A stretch of DNA of 64,000 nt from an uncultured Draconibacterium sp. (GTDB taxonomy: Bacteria > Bacteroidota > Bacteroidia > Bacteroidales > Prolixibacteraceae), in assembly GCF_963677575.1 (NCBI RefSeq), contig NZ_OY782038.1, positions 4,591,501 to 4,655,500 of the forward strand, in the 5' to 3' direction. Position numbers and translations under genes: made by a program. This document shows positions 18,106 to 26,875 of the stretch, in pieces (within the stretch, counting starts at the first letter, position 1; each line of letters starts with the position of its first letter). The notes below the pieces were generated by a model. The model had not been told where the DNA came from. It made no database searches and saw only the letters and a list, made by a program, of their open reading frames with translations.

Positions 18106-19122
18106 TTATGTCTCTTTAGTTATAATGATTTTTGGTTTTTCGTCGGCTTTTGTTTTGTTTATAATCTCGCATTTCACCGGACAGGTGAAGTCGATTAACC
18201 TGAATATTTGTTCGTAGCCTTCGTTGGTTATTGTTCCGGTAAATATTGAATTGTAAACTTCTTCGTCTCTAATTTCAACCTCAACGTTGTACCAGCGTTC
18301 CAGTTTCTCAATAACTTCTTTCATCGGGTCGTTCTGGAAAATGAGCATGCCGTTTTTCCACGATGAGAATTTTGCTACATCAACTTCTGCAATGTTCAGG
18401 TTGTTTTGTGTTAAATCGAATTTGGCAATTTCGCCGGGTTTTAACCGGTAGTTAAACGATTCGTTTTTTGCATGGTTAAGCTGAACGCTACCCGATTCAA
18501 GTACAACATTTATTTCTTCGGTTTCGGGGTAGGCCTCCACATCAAATTCTGTACCCAGCACTTTTATAATAAGCTGCTCGTTTTGTACAAAAAATGGTTT
18601 GTTGGCGTTTTTCGAAACATGAAAAAATGCCTCGCCACTTAAATGAACCCTTCTCTCTTTTTCTAAATCATTTTCGTGGTAAGAAAGTGTTGTACTTGAA
18701 TTTAACCAAACTATTGAACTATCGGGTAAAATTACTTTTGATCGTTGTCCTTCTTCAGTTATTACTGAAGTGTAATAATTTTTAATGTTGTCGCCAGGAG
18801 CCGATTTATACCGGTTAAAATAGAACTGAAAACCAAGCAGCACGACAAAAACAGCGGCATACGGAAGTACTTTCTTTATGGTCAGCATTCTGGCAGCCGA
18901 TTTCTTCTGCCGGATTCCTTTTTCAATATTATTGAATATTTTTCGGGAGTTGACTTTTATATCATCACTGAATTCAAACGTGCTCCAGTCATCCTCCAAT
19001 TCGTTTTCCAGCTCTGCATTGCCACGTTCGCTGTTCATCCAACGAAATAGATGTTGCAATTCCTCTTTCGAATTTTGCTTACTAAAAAATGATTGGATAA
19101 TATGCTTTTTGTTTGATTTCAT
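18106..19122 (-). CDS. FecR family anti-sigma factor (PUL 1)
   Basis: The 338-residue protein has a cytoplasmic N-terminal part (about 1-85) that should bind the sigma factor. One transmembrane helix follows (VLPYAAVFVVLLGFQFYFNRY, about 86-106), then a periplasmic FecR domain: ITEEGQRSKVILPDSSIVWL, ALT-type GEAFFHV and VLGTEFDVEAYPE. The C-terminal domain (MKEVIEKLERWYNVEVEI; GTITNEGYEQIFRLI) is the STN-like part that meets the SusC signalling domain. It lies between the sigma gene and susC on the same strand, the standard transmembrane signalling order. Confidence 0.95.
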   Translation of the reverse strand: MKSNKKHIIQSFFSKQNSKEELQHLFRWMNSERGNAELENELEDDWSTFEFSDDIKVNSRKIFNNIEKGIRQKKSAARMLTIKKVLPYAAVFVVLLGFQFYFNRYKSAPGDNIKNYYTSVITEEGQRSKVILPDSSIVWLNSSTTLSYHENDLEKERRVHLSGEAFFHVSKNANKPFFVQNEQLIIKVLGTEFDVEAYPETEEINVVLESGSVQLNHAKNESFNYRLKPGEIAKFDLTQNNLNIAEVDVAKFSSWKNGMLIFQNDPMKEVIEKLERWYNVEVEIRDEEVYNSIFTGTITNEGYEQIFRLIDFTCPVKCEIINKTKADEKPKIIITKET

Positions 19123-19233
19123 TCACTGATTGTTTGATAGTAATACGCAAAAACACGGGTTTACTATTACTCAAAAACAAAAAAAAATAAAATAATGTAA
19201 CTCTGACTGGTTATGTGTTTGAAGGGGAGTGTG

Positions 19234-19809
19234 TTAACCCAGAAATAAAATTAGCAACAAAAGACTGTATTTTTTGAATTCCTCTTTTAAATAGCTATTT
19301 GCTTTCATCAGTTGGCTGTCGACTGTTGTGATTGAAATTTCCAGTTTCTCGGCAATTTCCTTTCTCGACAGGTTTTCAATTCGGCGTAAACGGAATATTT
19401 CTTTTCTTTTGGGAGGCAGCCCTTCAATAATGGAGTCAATTATTTCTTTGGTTTCTTTATATATAATGTAATTTTCAGAGGTGTTGCGGTCTGCTTTGGT
19501 GTAAATCTCCGGATGGTTCTCGAAAACTTCACGGTTTACTCTTTTTCGTGTGAGTGAAATAAATGAGTTTTTTGCTATTTTAAACAGGAAAGCATCGAAT
19601 GAATAACCTTCAATGAATTCTTCACGTTTTTCCCATATTTTAATAAAGGTCTCCTGAACGATCTCTTCAGCGTCTTCTTTCGAATTTAAAAGGCGAAACA
19701 GGTAAGCGTAAAGTTTTTTATGGTGTTTGTTAAAAAGCTGCTCAAAGGCTTTTGAGTCACCTTTTTTAAATGCTGTTATTAACAATATGTCATTCTCTTT
19801 GCTTGCCAA
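19234..19809 (-). CDS. ECF sigma-70 factor (PUL 1), TTG start
   Basis: The 191-residue protein has region 2 (KAFEQLFNKHHKKLYAYLFR ... AEEIVQETFIKIWEKREEF) and region 4 (GLPPKRKEIFRLRRIENLSR, with helix-turn-helix EIAEKLEISITTVDSQLMKA). The C-terminus ends in a hydrophobic tail (YSLLLLILFLG), common in Bacteroidota Sus-linked sigma factors. The only usable start is TTG at 19809, because an in-frame stop lies a few codons upstream and no ATG follows near the N-terminus. It should direct RNA polymerase to the susCD promoter of its own module once FecR releases it. The IS element lies upstream, about 200-340 bp away. Confidence 0.93.
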   Translation of the reverse strand: MASKENDILLITAFKKGDSKAFEQLFNKHHKKLYAYLFRLLNSKEDAEEIVQETFIKIWEKREEFIEGYSFDAFLFKIAKNSFISLTRKRVNREVFENHPEIYTKADRNTSENYIIYKETKEIIDSIIEGLPPKRKEIFRLRRIENLSRKEIAEKLEISITTVDSQLMKANSYLKEEFKKYSLLLLILFLG

Positions 19810-19924
19810 TTTTTGGGTTAGAGTTTAATTTAAGGTGCCAAATTACAAATAAGCATGAATAATGCGTAATTATTTTAGGAATGTTGAGTTAAAAGTTACC
19901 TGTTTTCGTTCGGCTTACCATTGG

Positions 19925-19942
19925 TAATGCCTAATGGCATTA
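19925..19942. repeat. Short palindrome next to the IS left end
   Basis: TAATGCC (19925-19931) and GGCATTA (19936-19942) form a 7-bp stem with a 4-nt loop, directly left of the duplicated IS end. It may be the original target or part of the sigma gene's upstream region. Apart from this and the tandem repeat, 19810-20147 shows no ORF. Confidence 0.5.
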
Positions 19943-19945
19943 CAC

Positions 19946-20035
19946 AATTAGAAGATGATTTAATAACTCTGATCACTAGTGGGCATTAAAAATTAGAAGA
20001 TGATTTAATAACTCTGATCACTAGTGGGCATTAAA
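19946..20035. repeat. 45-bp direct tandem repeat containing the IS left end
   Basis: The unit starting AATTAGAAGATGATTTAATA occurs twice with no mismatch, at 19946-19990 and 19991-20035, followed by a five-base start of a third copy. Each unit contains the sequence that pairs with the right inverted repeat of the IS. The end of the element is therefore present twice on the left and once on the right. Confidence 0.9.
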
Positions 20036-20147
20036 AATTAATAAACGTTCTTTGAAATTCTTTGTTAGTCGTACTTGTAGCGATTTTTGATAGCGTGACG
20101 ATTTGAATTGAAAATATGGATTTTTGCATGCAAATAAGCAATTATCC

Positions 20148-21317
20148 ATGAATCAAGGCAAATATATCTTCGCTCAACTTACAGATTTTTTACCCAGACG
20201 CGTATTCGACAGAATTGTCAGCAAACACAACAGGAATAAATATGTAAGAACATTCACTTGTTGGAACCAAATGCTATGCATGGTATTTGGGCAACTTACA
20301 TCAAGAGATAGTATGAGAGATTTACTTCTGAGTCTTGAAGCTCATAAATCCAAATATTATCATTTGGGGTTTGGCCCAACTGTCTCAAGGAGAAACCTTG
20401 GTACTGCCAATGAAAAACGCAGCTATAAAATTTTTGAAGAATTTGCGTATGTCCTCATAGGCGAAGCACGCAAAAGCTGCTACAGCTCGGACTTTGAGGT
20501 CAATATTGAAGGCAATGTTTATGCATTTGATTCATCAACAATAGATCTCTGTCTCAGTGTATTTTGGTGGGCTGAGTTTCGGAAAACAAAAGGTGGCATT
20601 AAACTACATTCTTTGTATGATGTTAAAACATTGATACCAACGTTTCTGTATATCTCAAATGCCAAAATGCACGATGTCAATGCTCTTGACCTTATCATAT
20701 ATGAGCCCGGAAGCTTTTATGTGATAGACAAAGCTTACATTGATTTTAAGAGATTGTACCATCTTCACCAACAGCGGGCTTTCTTTGTTACACGGGCAAA
20801 AGATAACATGCGGTTTAAGCGGATGTATTCAAACCCAGTTGACAAGGCAACCGGAGTGAGATATGATCAAATCGGCAAGCTGGAAACTTACTCCCCAAGA
20901 AGGAATTATCCAGAGAAGCTTCGAAGGATAAAGTACTGTGATCATGAAGCAGATAAGGAACTAATTTTCCTTACCAACAACATGGAACTTAAACCTACCG
21001 AGATAGCTTATCTGTATAAGAAGCGTTGGGAAGTAGAACTGTTTTTCAAGTGGATAAAACAGCATCTGAAGATAAAATCCTTCTGGGGAACAACTATTAA
21101 TGCTGTAAAAATCCAAATGTATTGTGCGATCATCGCTTACTGCCTTGTTGCCATAATTGGTAACAGACTGAAAGTTGACCGCTCAATCTACGAAATCCTA
21201 CAAATCCTTAGCATATCTCTACTCGACAAAACTCCTGTAAGAGAAGTGCTTACGAAATACGATTGCAAAAATGTCAAAGAACTAAAAAATAAACAATTAA
21301 TAATCAGCGGGTTTTAA
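20148..21317 (+). CDS. IS4 family transposase
   Basis: From ATG 20148 the protein has 389 residues; an in-frame TTG at 20124 is less likely because the family N-terminus usually begins MNQGKYxFAQL. The N-terminal DUF4372-like part (LTDFLPRRVFDRIV ... TCWNQML) is followed by a DDE domain: Asp in AFDSSTID (about 126), Asp in VIDKAYID (about 193) and Glu in the signature Y-x2-R-x3-E-x6-K (YKKRWEVELFFKWIK, about 290-302). All three acidic residues are present and the frame is intact, so the enzyme may be active. The stop lies within the right-end region. Confidence 0.93.
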   Translation: MNQGKYIFAQLTDFLPRRVFDRIVSKHNRNKYVRTFTCWNQMLCMVFGQLTSRDSMRDLLLSLEAHKSKYYHLGFGPTVSRRNLGTANEKRSYKIFEEFAYVLIGEARKSCYSSDFEVNIEGNVYAFDSSTIDLCLSVFWWAEFRKTKGGIKLHSLYDVKTLIPTFLYISNAKMHDVNALDLIIYEPGSFYVIDKAYIDFKRLYHLHQQRAFFVTRAKDNMRFKRMYSNPVDKATGVRYDQIGKLETYSPRRNYPEKLRRIKYCDHEADKELIFLTNNMELKPTEIAYLYKKRWEVELFFKWIKQHLKIKSFWGTTINAVKIQMYCAIIAYCLVAIIGNRLKVDRSIYEILQILSISLLDKTPVREVLTKYDCKNVKELKNKQLIISGF

Positions 21318-21342
21318 ATGCCCGCTAATGAGGTGTTTTATT
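21317..21342 (-). repeat. Right terminal inverted repeat of the IS
   Basis: AATGCCCGCTAATGAGGTG and the following seven bases are the inverted counterpart of the duplicated left end. It begins four bases before the GH-free gap that leads to the 3' end of the module 2 susD gene. Confidence 0.75.
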
Positions 21343-21380
21343 GAAATTGTGGATAAAAATTGTGCAAGATTCCAAACAAA

Positions 21381-21414
21381 AAAGAGTCACAGAAAACAAA
21401 TTCTGTAACTCTTT
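21381..21414 (-). terminator. Hairpin after the module 2 susD gene
   Basis: Arms 21381-21394 and 21401-21414 (AAAGAGTCACAGAA against TTCTGTAACTCTTT) form a 14-bp stem with one mismatch and a 6-nt loop, 57 bases after the susD stop (minus strand). It occupies the same place as the hairpins after the other two susD genes, but here no enzyme gene follows; the IS begins 38 bases further on. Confidence 0.7.
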
Positions 21415-21471
21415 CATTTTTAGATGTAACATTGTTGTTTAAGGACTAATTTTTCTGAGTTTTCTTTATTT

Positions 21472-22953
21472 CTAATATCCGCTGTTTTGCGTCAATTTAG
21501 GATTTGCTGTAATTTCCCTTAACGGAATTGGAAATAACAGATTCTTTTCGGTTACATCGTCGAATGTTTCCAAATAACGATTCGTTCTTAATAAGTCCCA
21601 GCGACGTAATCCTTCGAAACAAAATTCCCATTTCCGTTCATCTAATATTATATTTCTTAACTCGCTTTTAGTTACTTTGTTGGAATCGATGTCCGGATAG
21701 ACAGAAGGATCATCTTCTTCGGACAAACCAACACCCCGAGCTCTTTGTCTGATTAAATTTAATGCAGCCACTCCTTGTGTGGTCGGGCCATTTACCTCAT
21801 TATCTGCTTCGGCAAACATGAGCAAGACATCTCCGTAACGGATTACATTAAAATTATTTTCTCCTTGTTCATTTCCGTTATTTACTCTCCCCGGGTCGCG
21901 ATATTTAATTGTATGTGGAGCAATAGGAAAATTTCCGGTAATGTTTCCTTCAGTGTCATACTGAGGAATATCTGTAGGAAGAAATGTTATCCTCTTACGG
22001 TAAGTGCCGGGAAATGCATCATAAAACGCCTGTTCTATTTGCCAGCTTGACTGTCCCATATTCGCAACAGGAATATCAAGAGCAGGAGTATTTCCAATGT
22101 TATTAACACCATAATATCTTCCTATTGCACTTTCTACTTCACCGTCTAAAAATTGAATTGAAAAGATATGTTCAATACCATTCTTTTTTTCAGGTAATAA
22201 AAGATCTCCGTAATCCTGGAATAAACTATATTTTTCTGAGTTAATTACCTTTAAAGCAGCAGTACGGGCATCTTCAAATTTCCTTTGATAAAGATATGCT
22301 CTTGCAAGTAATGCACTTGCAGCCCATGAAGTTGGACGCCCCATGTCTTCTGAAGAACTGTAACTTTCCGGCAGGACCGATCCTGCTGCGATCAAATCTT
22401 CTTCAATAAATTTATAAACATTAGATGACGAAGCTCTTTCCACATTTAAGTTTGTTAAACTTTCTGTAGGCTCCGACATTAAAGGCACATCGCCAAAAGC
22501 CATGGTTAAATTTATATAAAACAAAGCACGTAAAAATCTGGCTTCACCAATAATTCTGGTCTGAATATCATTGTCAATAATTGCAATTTTCGGTACATTT
22601 TTTATTACAAGGTTAGCCCTGTTTATACCAATATAATTTGCCTGCCAAAAGGAGGAAATTATTCCGTCGTCGGTTGTTATGTTGTGTGAATCATAAAAAT
22701 CATCACCTGCATCTCCGTATTGTCCCCGTTCAGCTTCATCTGTTTCAACACTATTCATGTAATTGATACTTCCGTCAAATATAGAACCATCATCTAGAGG
22801 ATCATATACTGCGTTGATTGCAGCAATTGCATCTGCCTCGTTTTTATAAAATTGTTCAGAAACAAGGCTACTAGCTGGATTTTCTTCCAAAAAAGAATCG
22901 CAAGCTGAAAACAGAAGGCTAAAAATTAAAAATACAATATTAAATTTCTTCAT
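21472..22953 (-). CDS. SusD/RagB family lipoprotein (module 2)
   Basis: The 493-residue protein has a lipobox signal (FLIFSLLFSAC), the SusD N-terminus FLEENPASSLVSEQFYKNEADA, and TPR-like helices (ARFLRALFYINLTMAFGDVPLM; ALLARAYLYQRKFEDA). The family C-terminus is RKWEFCFEGLRRWDLLRTNR and LFPIPLREITANPKLTQNSGY. It is the surface lid for the SusC upstream, 24 bp away in the same operon. It is the last intact gene of this module, as the IS follows. Ligand unknown; the adjacent phosphoesterase hints at a phosphorylated compound. Confidence 0.94.
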   Translation of the reverse strand: MKKFNIVFLIFSLLFSACDSFLEENPASSLVSEQFYKNEADAIAAINAVYDPLDDGSIFDGSINYMNSVETDEAERGQYGDAGDDFYDSHNITTDDGIISSFWQANYIGINRANLVIKNVPKIAIIDNDIQTRIIGEARFLRALFYINLTMAFGDVPLMSEPTESLTNLNVERASSSNVYKFIEEDLIAAGSVLPESYSSSEDMGRPTSWAASALLARAYLYQRKFEDARTAALKVINSEKYSLFQDYGDLLLPEKKNGIEHIFSIQFLDGEVESAIGRYYGVNNIGNTPALDIPVANMGQSSWQIEQAFYDAFPGTYRKRITFLPTDIPQYDTEGNITGNFPIAPHTIKYRDPGRVNNGNEQGENNFNVIRYGDVLLMFAEADNEVNGPTTQGVAALNLIRQRARGVGLSEEDDPSVYPDIDSNKVTKSELRNIILDERKWEFCFEGLRRWDLLRTNRYLETFDDVTEKNLLFPIPLREITANPKLTQNSGY

Positions 22954-22977
22954 TTTGTTTTTCCTTTTGAATTAATA

Positions 22978-25900
22978 TTAAAGAGTAACATTTACACCAA
23001 AAGACCAGGTACGTACAATTGGATGTCCGGTTAAGTCGGTGCCCTGAGTCAGGTTATCCTGTCCTCCCCAGTTTACATCGGGATCGTATCCTGAATAGTT
23101 TGTGAATGTGTATAGATTCTGAATATTGAAATAAACATTCAATGCCTTTAGAAAATTCAAATCATGAAAAGTATATCCCAGTCTTACATTTTTTATGCTT
23201 AAATAAGAACCATCTTCAATTAACCGGGTATCAACGGCGGTTCTTGAAGCTCCTCCAACAAGAGGAACATCTGTGGTCGTATTTGTAGCTCTGCCTTCTT
23301 TCCATGAATTTAATACAGCGGGAGACCAGTTTTCTGTTCCTCCCAAATAAGCATACATCAAACGAACACGGGTAAAGTTTAAAATATCGTTTCCTTGTGA
23401 ACCTTGTAGAAAAACACTAAGGTCAAATCCTTTATAGGAAAACATATTGGTCAGTCCATAGATAAAATCGGGATTGGGATCACCAATTATAGTCCGGTCA
23501 TTTGAATAACTAAATGTTTTGTCTCCATCTATATCTTCATATCTGGGATCTCCCGGACTAGCAGTTAAGTCAAGTCCTACTTCTTCAATTTCTTCCTCGC
23601 TTTGCCACATCCCTGCAAAAACATTTCCATAAAAAACTCCAACCGGTTCTCCTACACGTAACAGACTACCGTGAGAAGCACTAATGTTACCTCCGGTATC
23701 TCCAACTTCGATATCATTATTTCCTCCAAGATCGAGTACTTTATTCCGGTTAGCAGAAATGTTTCCACTAAACGACCATGAAAAATCTTTTTTTCGAACG
23801 ATGTCTGCCTGTAGTGAAAAGTCAACCCCTTTATTCTGAATGCTGCCAATATTCTGTAAAGAAGAACTGAATCCGGAAGAGTATGGCACTTCAAAATCAA
23901 ACAAGAGATCTTTTGTTTTTTTAATATAAAAGTCGGTATTGATATTAATTCGGTTATTAAATAAACCAAGGTCAAAACCGATATCTGCCTGTTGCGTTTG
24001 TTCCCATCTTAAATCAGGATTTGGAATACGATCAGGAGCTAATCCAACTACCGGTGTGTCTCCTAAAATAGTTCTGGTTGTGCTTAATGTAGAAAGCGAC
24101 TGATACGTACCAATTTCTGTATTTCCGGTGATTCCCATACTCGTTCTGAATTTAAGATTACTTATAGAAGGGATTGATTGTTTTATGAAACTTTCTTCTG
24201 AAGCACGCCAGCCTAATGCCACCGAGGGAAAATATCCCCATTTATTTCCAACTCCAAAACGAGAAGAGCCGTCAGCACGAATTGTTGCGGTAAACAAGTA
24301 CCGGTCTTTTAACTGATAATTTACCCTGCTAAAGAATGATGCAATTGACCATTCTGTTGAATAGTTATACGGAGCGTTGTAATTTGCACCTATACCCAGA
24401 TTTTCAGCTCCCAGATTTTCGGTAAAAAAATCAGTTGCTTTCATGTAGGTCTTTTTATTTGTGTTTTCTTGGAATTCAGACCCGAGAAGAAACGTAACTG
24501 AATGGATTTCGTTAAACTTATTATTATAAGTTAAAGTGTTGGTATTAATCCAGTTTATATTTCTGGCAGTAGCAACAGTCCCTACCCCATTTGTATTTTT
24601 TCCGGGATTAAGATTTGCAGGGACAAAAAACGTATTGTAAGCATCACTAACATCACCACCAAAGGTAGTTCTTACTTTTATGTTTTTTATTGGTTTGATT
24701 TCTGCATAAAAATTACCGATTGTTCTGTTAGTTACGGTGTTATTTTTTATATTATGAGCCGCAGCCAGAGGAGTATTAATTATGGGAACTCCGGGTCTCA
24801 TAATCGCAAATAATCCTGTGTCTTCCATCCAATCCCGACCCATGCTGTAATAATTGCCTTCCTCATCATATACAGGAACAATAGGCGGAGTATGCAAAGC
24901 GCTATAAATAAATCCTTGTGTGCCACCATCTCCGTTAAGTACACCTGCATTTCTTATGTTATGACTAAACGAAAAACTGTTACCAAGGGTTAACCAATCT
25001 GTTGCTTTTACATCAAGATTTAATCTTCCGCTTAAGCGTTTAAAATCTGTACCTGTTACTACACCGTTTTGATCATAATAATTTGCAGAAGCATTGTATT
25101 GTACAGCTTTGTTCCCTCCGTTAAATGTTAATTGATGATTTTGAACAGATGCCAGTCTGAAAAGTTCATCCTGCCAGTCAGTGTCGGCAAACTGAGCAAT
25201 TACTTCATCGGATAAAGGAATATCATTATCTCCTCTACCATTATTTTTTCGGGCATCTTCCAAGTCATTATAAAACTGTATGTACTGTTCCCTGTTCATT
25301 ACGTCAATTTTGGTTGCCGCTTCCTGAACCCCGAAATAAGCATCATAATTAACATTATTTTGTCCGGCTTTACCACGTTTAGTAGTAATAATGACAACAC
25401 CATTTGAACCTCGTGAACCATATATGGCAGTTGCCGAAGCATCTTTTAAAACTTCCAGAGATTCGATGTCGTTAACATTAAGACTTGCCAGGGCACTTGC
25501 CGAGGGTTCTTTTGAAATACCCAGTCCAATTGGTGAGTAGGCATCATTATCATTATAAATAGGGATGCCATCGATTACATATAATGGTTCGTTTCCGGCA
25601 TTAATTGAATTTCCTCCGCGAATTCTCATTGTTAAGCCTCCTCCCGGAGCATTTGAAGATTGGGTTACTTGCACCCCGGAAACACGTCCCTGCAATGACT
25701 GCTCAAATGTTACAGTAGGTTGTTGCCGTATTATCTCAGAATTTATCGAGGTTATTGATCCTGTCAAATCTCTCTTTCTTAAATTGCCGTATCCAATAGC
25801 TACAACTTCATCCAACCCAATGGTTTCGTCTTCCATAACCACTTTAATGTTCGTCTTTCCTGCCACAGTCAATTCCTGGTTCTTCATTCCAACAAATGAA

Positions 25901-26454
25901 AATTCCAATATTGTATTCTCAGGAATATTTGTTAATACGAAGTTGCCGTCAACATCTGTAACTGTGCCTTTCATTGTGCCTTTTATAATTACAGATACTC
26001 CAGGTAGTGGCAAATCAGAAGAGTCTGTTACTTTTCCTTTAATGCTTATATTTTCCTGCTCGCTGTTTCCATCTGAAATGCTGTTACTTCTTTGTCTTTT
26101 TAGAATAACCAGATCATTAAAAATGCTATAACTCATTCCTGAATCTTTGAGCAACACATCGCAAATCTTCTGAATAGAAGCGTTGTTAACTTTAACGCTA
26201 ACCCTTTCTTCAATATCAAAATCATCATTGCTGTAGATAAAAGTATAATTACTTTTATTTTCAATCTCACTAAAGATTTCTTTTATCGTAGTATCATCAT
26301 AGTCCAATTGCAGACGAATTTTCTGCGAATATGATTTCGCAGTACTACTTACTACTCCTAAAACAATCAGAAACAAAGTTAATTTCATAACTAAAAACAA
26401 TTTTCTCAAATGGAGTTTCTTCTCCATCTCTAAATCACTTCGAATTTTTTTCAT
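22978..26454 (-). CDS. SusC/RagA TonB-linked outer-membrane transporter (module 2)
   Basis: A 1,158-residue SusC with a signal region (LTLFLIVLGVVSSTAKSYSQ), an STN signalling domain (about 50-130) and a carboxypeptidase-like domain (IKGKVTDSSDLPLPGVSVII). The TonB box/plug follows (DEVVAIGYGNLRKRDLTGSI; PLYVIDGIPI; VLKDASATAIYGSRGSNGVV), and the barrel ends HPIVRTWSFGVNVTL. The STN domain should signal to the FecR encoded upstream. It is separated from fecR by 421 bp, much more than in PUL 1, so susCD probably has its own promoter driven by the module's sigma factor. The leader has two stem-loops related to those in PUL 3. Confidence 0.96.
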   Translation of the reverse strand: MKKIRSDLEMEKKLHLRKLFLVMKLTLFLIVLGVVSSTAKSYSQKIRLQLDYDDTTIKEIFSEIENKSNYTFIYSNDDFDIEERVSVKVNNASIQKICDVLLKDSGMSYSIFNDLVILKRQRSNSISDGNSEQENISIKGKVTDSSDLPLPGVSVIIKGTMKGTVTDVDGNFVLTNIPENTILEFSFVGMKNQELTVAGKTNIKVVMEDETIGLDEVVAIGYGNLRKRDLTGSITSINSEIIRQQPTVTFEQSLQGRVSGVQVTQSSNAPGGGLTMRIRGGNSINAGNEPLYVIDGIPIYNDNDAYSPIGLGISKEPSASALASLNVNDIESLEVLKDASATAIYGSRGSNGVVIITTKRGKAGQNNVNYDAYFGVQEAATKIDVMNREQYIQFYNDLEDARKNNGRGDNDIPLSDEVIAQFADTDWQDELFRLASVQNHQLTFNGGNKAVQYNASANYYDQNGVVTGTDFKRLSGRLNLDVKATDWLTLGNSFSFSHNIRNAGVLNGDGGTQGFIYSALHTPPIVPVYDEEGNYYSMGRDWMEDTGLFAIMRPGVPIINTPLAAAHNIKNNTVTNRTIGNFYAEIKPIKNIKVRTTFGGDVSDAYNTFFVPANLNPGKNTNGVGTVATARNINWINTNTLTYNNKFNEIHSVTFLLGSEFQENTNKKTYMKATDFFTENLGAENLGIGANYNAPYNYSTEWSIASFFSRVNYQLKDRYLFTATIRADGSSRFGVGNKWGYFPSVALGWRASEESFIKQSIPSISNLKFRTSMGITGNTEIGTYQSLSTLSTTRTILGDTPVVGLAPDRIPNPDLRWEQTQQADIGFDLGLFNNRININTDFYIKKTKDLLFDFEVPYSSGFSSSLQNIGSIQNKGVDFSLQADIVRKKDFSWSFSGNISANRNKVLDLGGNNDIEVGDTGGNISASHGSLLRVGEPVGVFYGNVFAGMWQSEEEIEEVGLDLTASPGDPRYEDIDGDKTFSYSNDRTIIGDPNPDFIYGLTNMFSYKGFDLSVFLQGSQGNDILNFTRVRLMYAYLGGTENWSPAVLNSWKEGRATNTTTDVPLVGGASRTAVDTRLIEDGSYLSIKNVRLGYTFHDLNFLKALNVYFNIQNLYTFTNYSGYDPDVNWGGQDNLTQGTDLTGHPIVRTWSFGVNVTL

Positions 26455-26875
26455 ACTTTTGTATTTGTAAATGTTTATATTTCAATGCTTGTAGATTGTC
26501 AGTCGATGCATTGATTTAACTTTATAGGAACCGGGAATGTGGCAACCATTAACCGGTTTTTTTATTCTATTTAATACTAGTTATATGCTAAATTGTATTT
26601 TGAGAATGATCTTTTATTTTATGAATATTGGTATCTCCTTTTTCTAAAAAAGCTTCATCTTCTATTCATCCTGGTTTATCATATTCACCCGTATAATTAA
26701 CGTGTATAAGCCAATAGGGGGTGAAAATAATTTTTGTAAAATTTGGCTGTTTGTAGAGATTTTTTGTGTTGTGCCAGTACAATGTAATAACGTAATTATC
26801 CTATTAAATTATAAAGTAATTTTTGTAGAGTAGAAAGGGGGAATATAAATAATACAGCTAAATAACAACTGGTTT
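26455..26875 (-). other. fecR-susC intergenic region (module 2)
   Basis: This 421-bp AT-rich gap has no credible ORF. Its susC-proximal third carries the two leader stem-loops (26483-26558). The rest should hold the sigma-dependent susC promoter; I cannot name the promoter, since the recognition sequence of this ECF group is not obvious here. Confidence 0.5.
26483..26558 (-). promoter_or_regulatory. susC leader with two stem-loops (module 2)
   Basis: On the minus strand, stem-loop A (26558-26529) is AACCGG / CCGGTT enclosing an inner AATG / CATT stem with apical loop GTTGCCA. It is followed by CC and then stem-loop B (26513-26483: CAATGC / GCATTG, 19-nt loop). Stem-loop A ends 74 nt before the susC ATG. 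The PUL 3 leader has the same outer bases, a loop with the same TTGCC core, the same trailing CC and 75 nt to the ATG. Confidence 0.6.

Larger units (their letters stand above)
19962..21342 (+). mobile_element. IS4-family insertion sequence
   Basis: The element holds one transposase gene flanked by imperfect 26-bp inverted repeats. The left end (19962-19987, repeated at 20007-20032) and the reverse complement of the right end (21317-21342) agree at about 19 of 26 positions, with the core TCAyTAGyGGGCATT. It lies between the 5' end of PUL 1 and the 3' end of module 2. No target-site duplication could be identified with confidence, and the true left boundary is uncertain because that end is duplicated. 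Confidence 0.8.
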
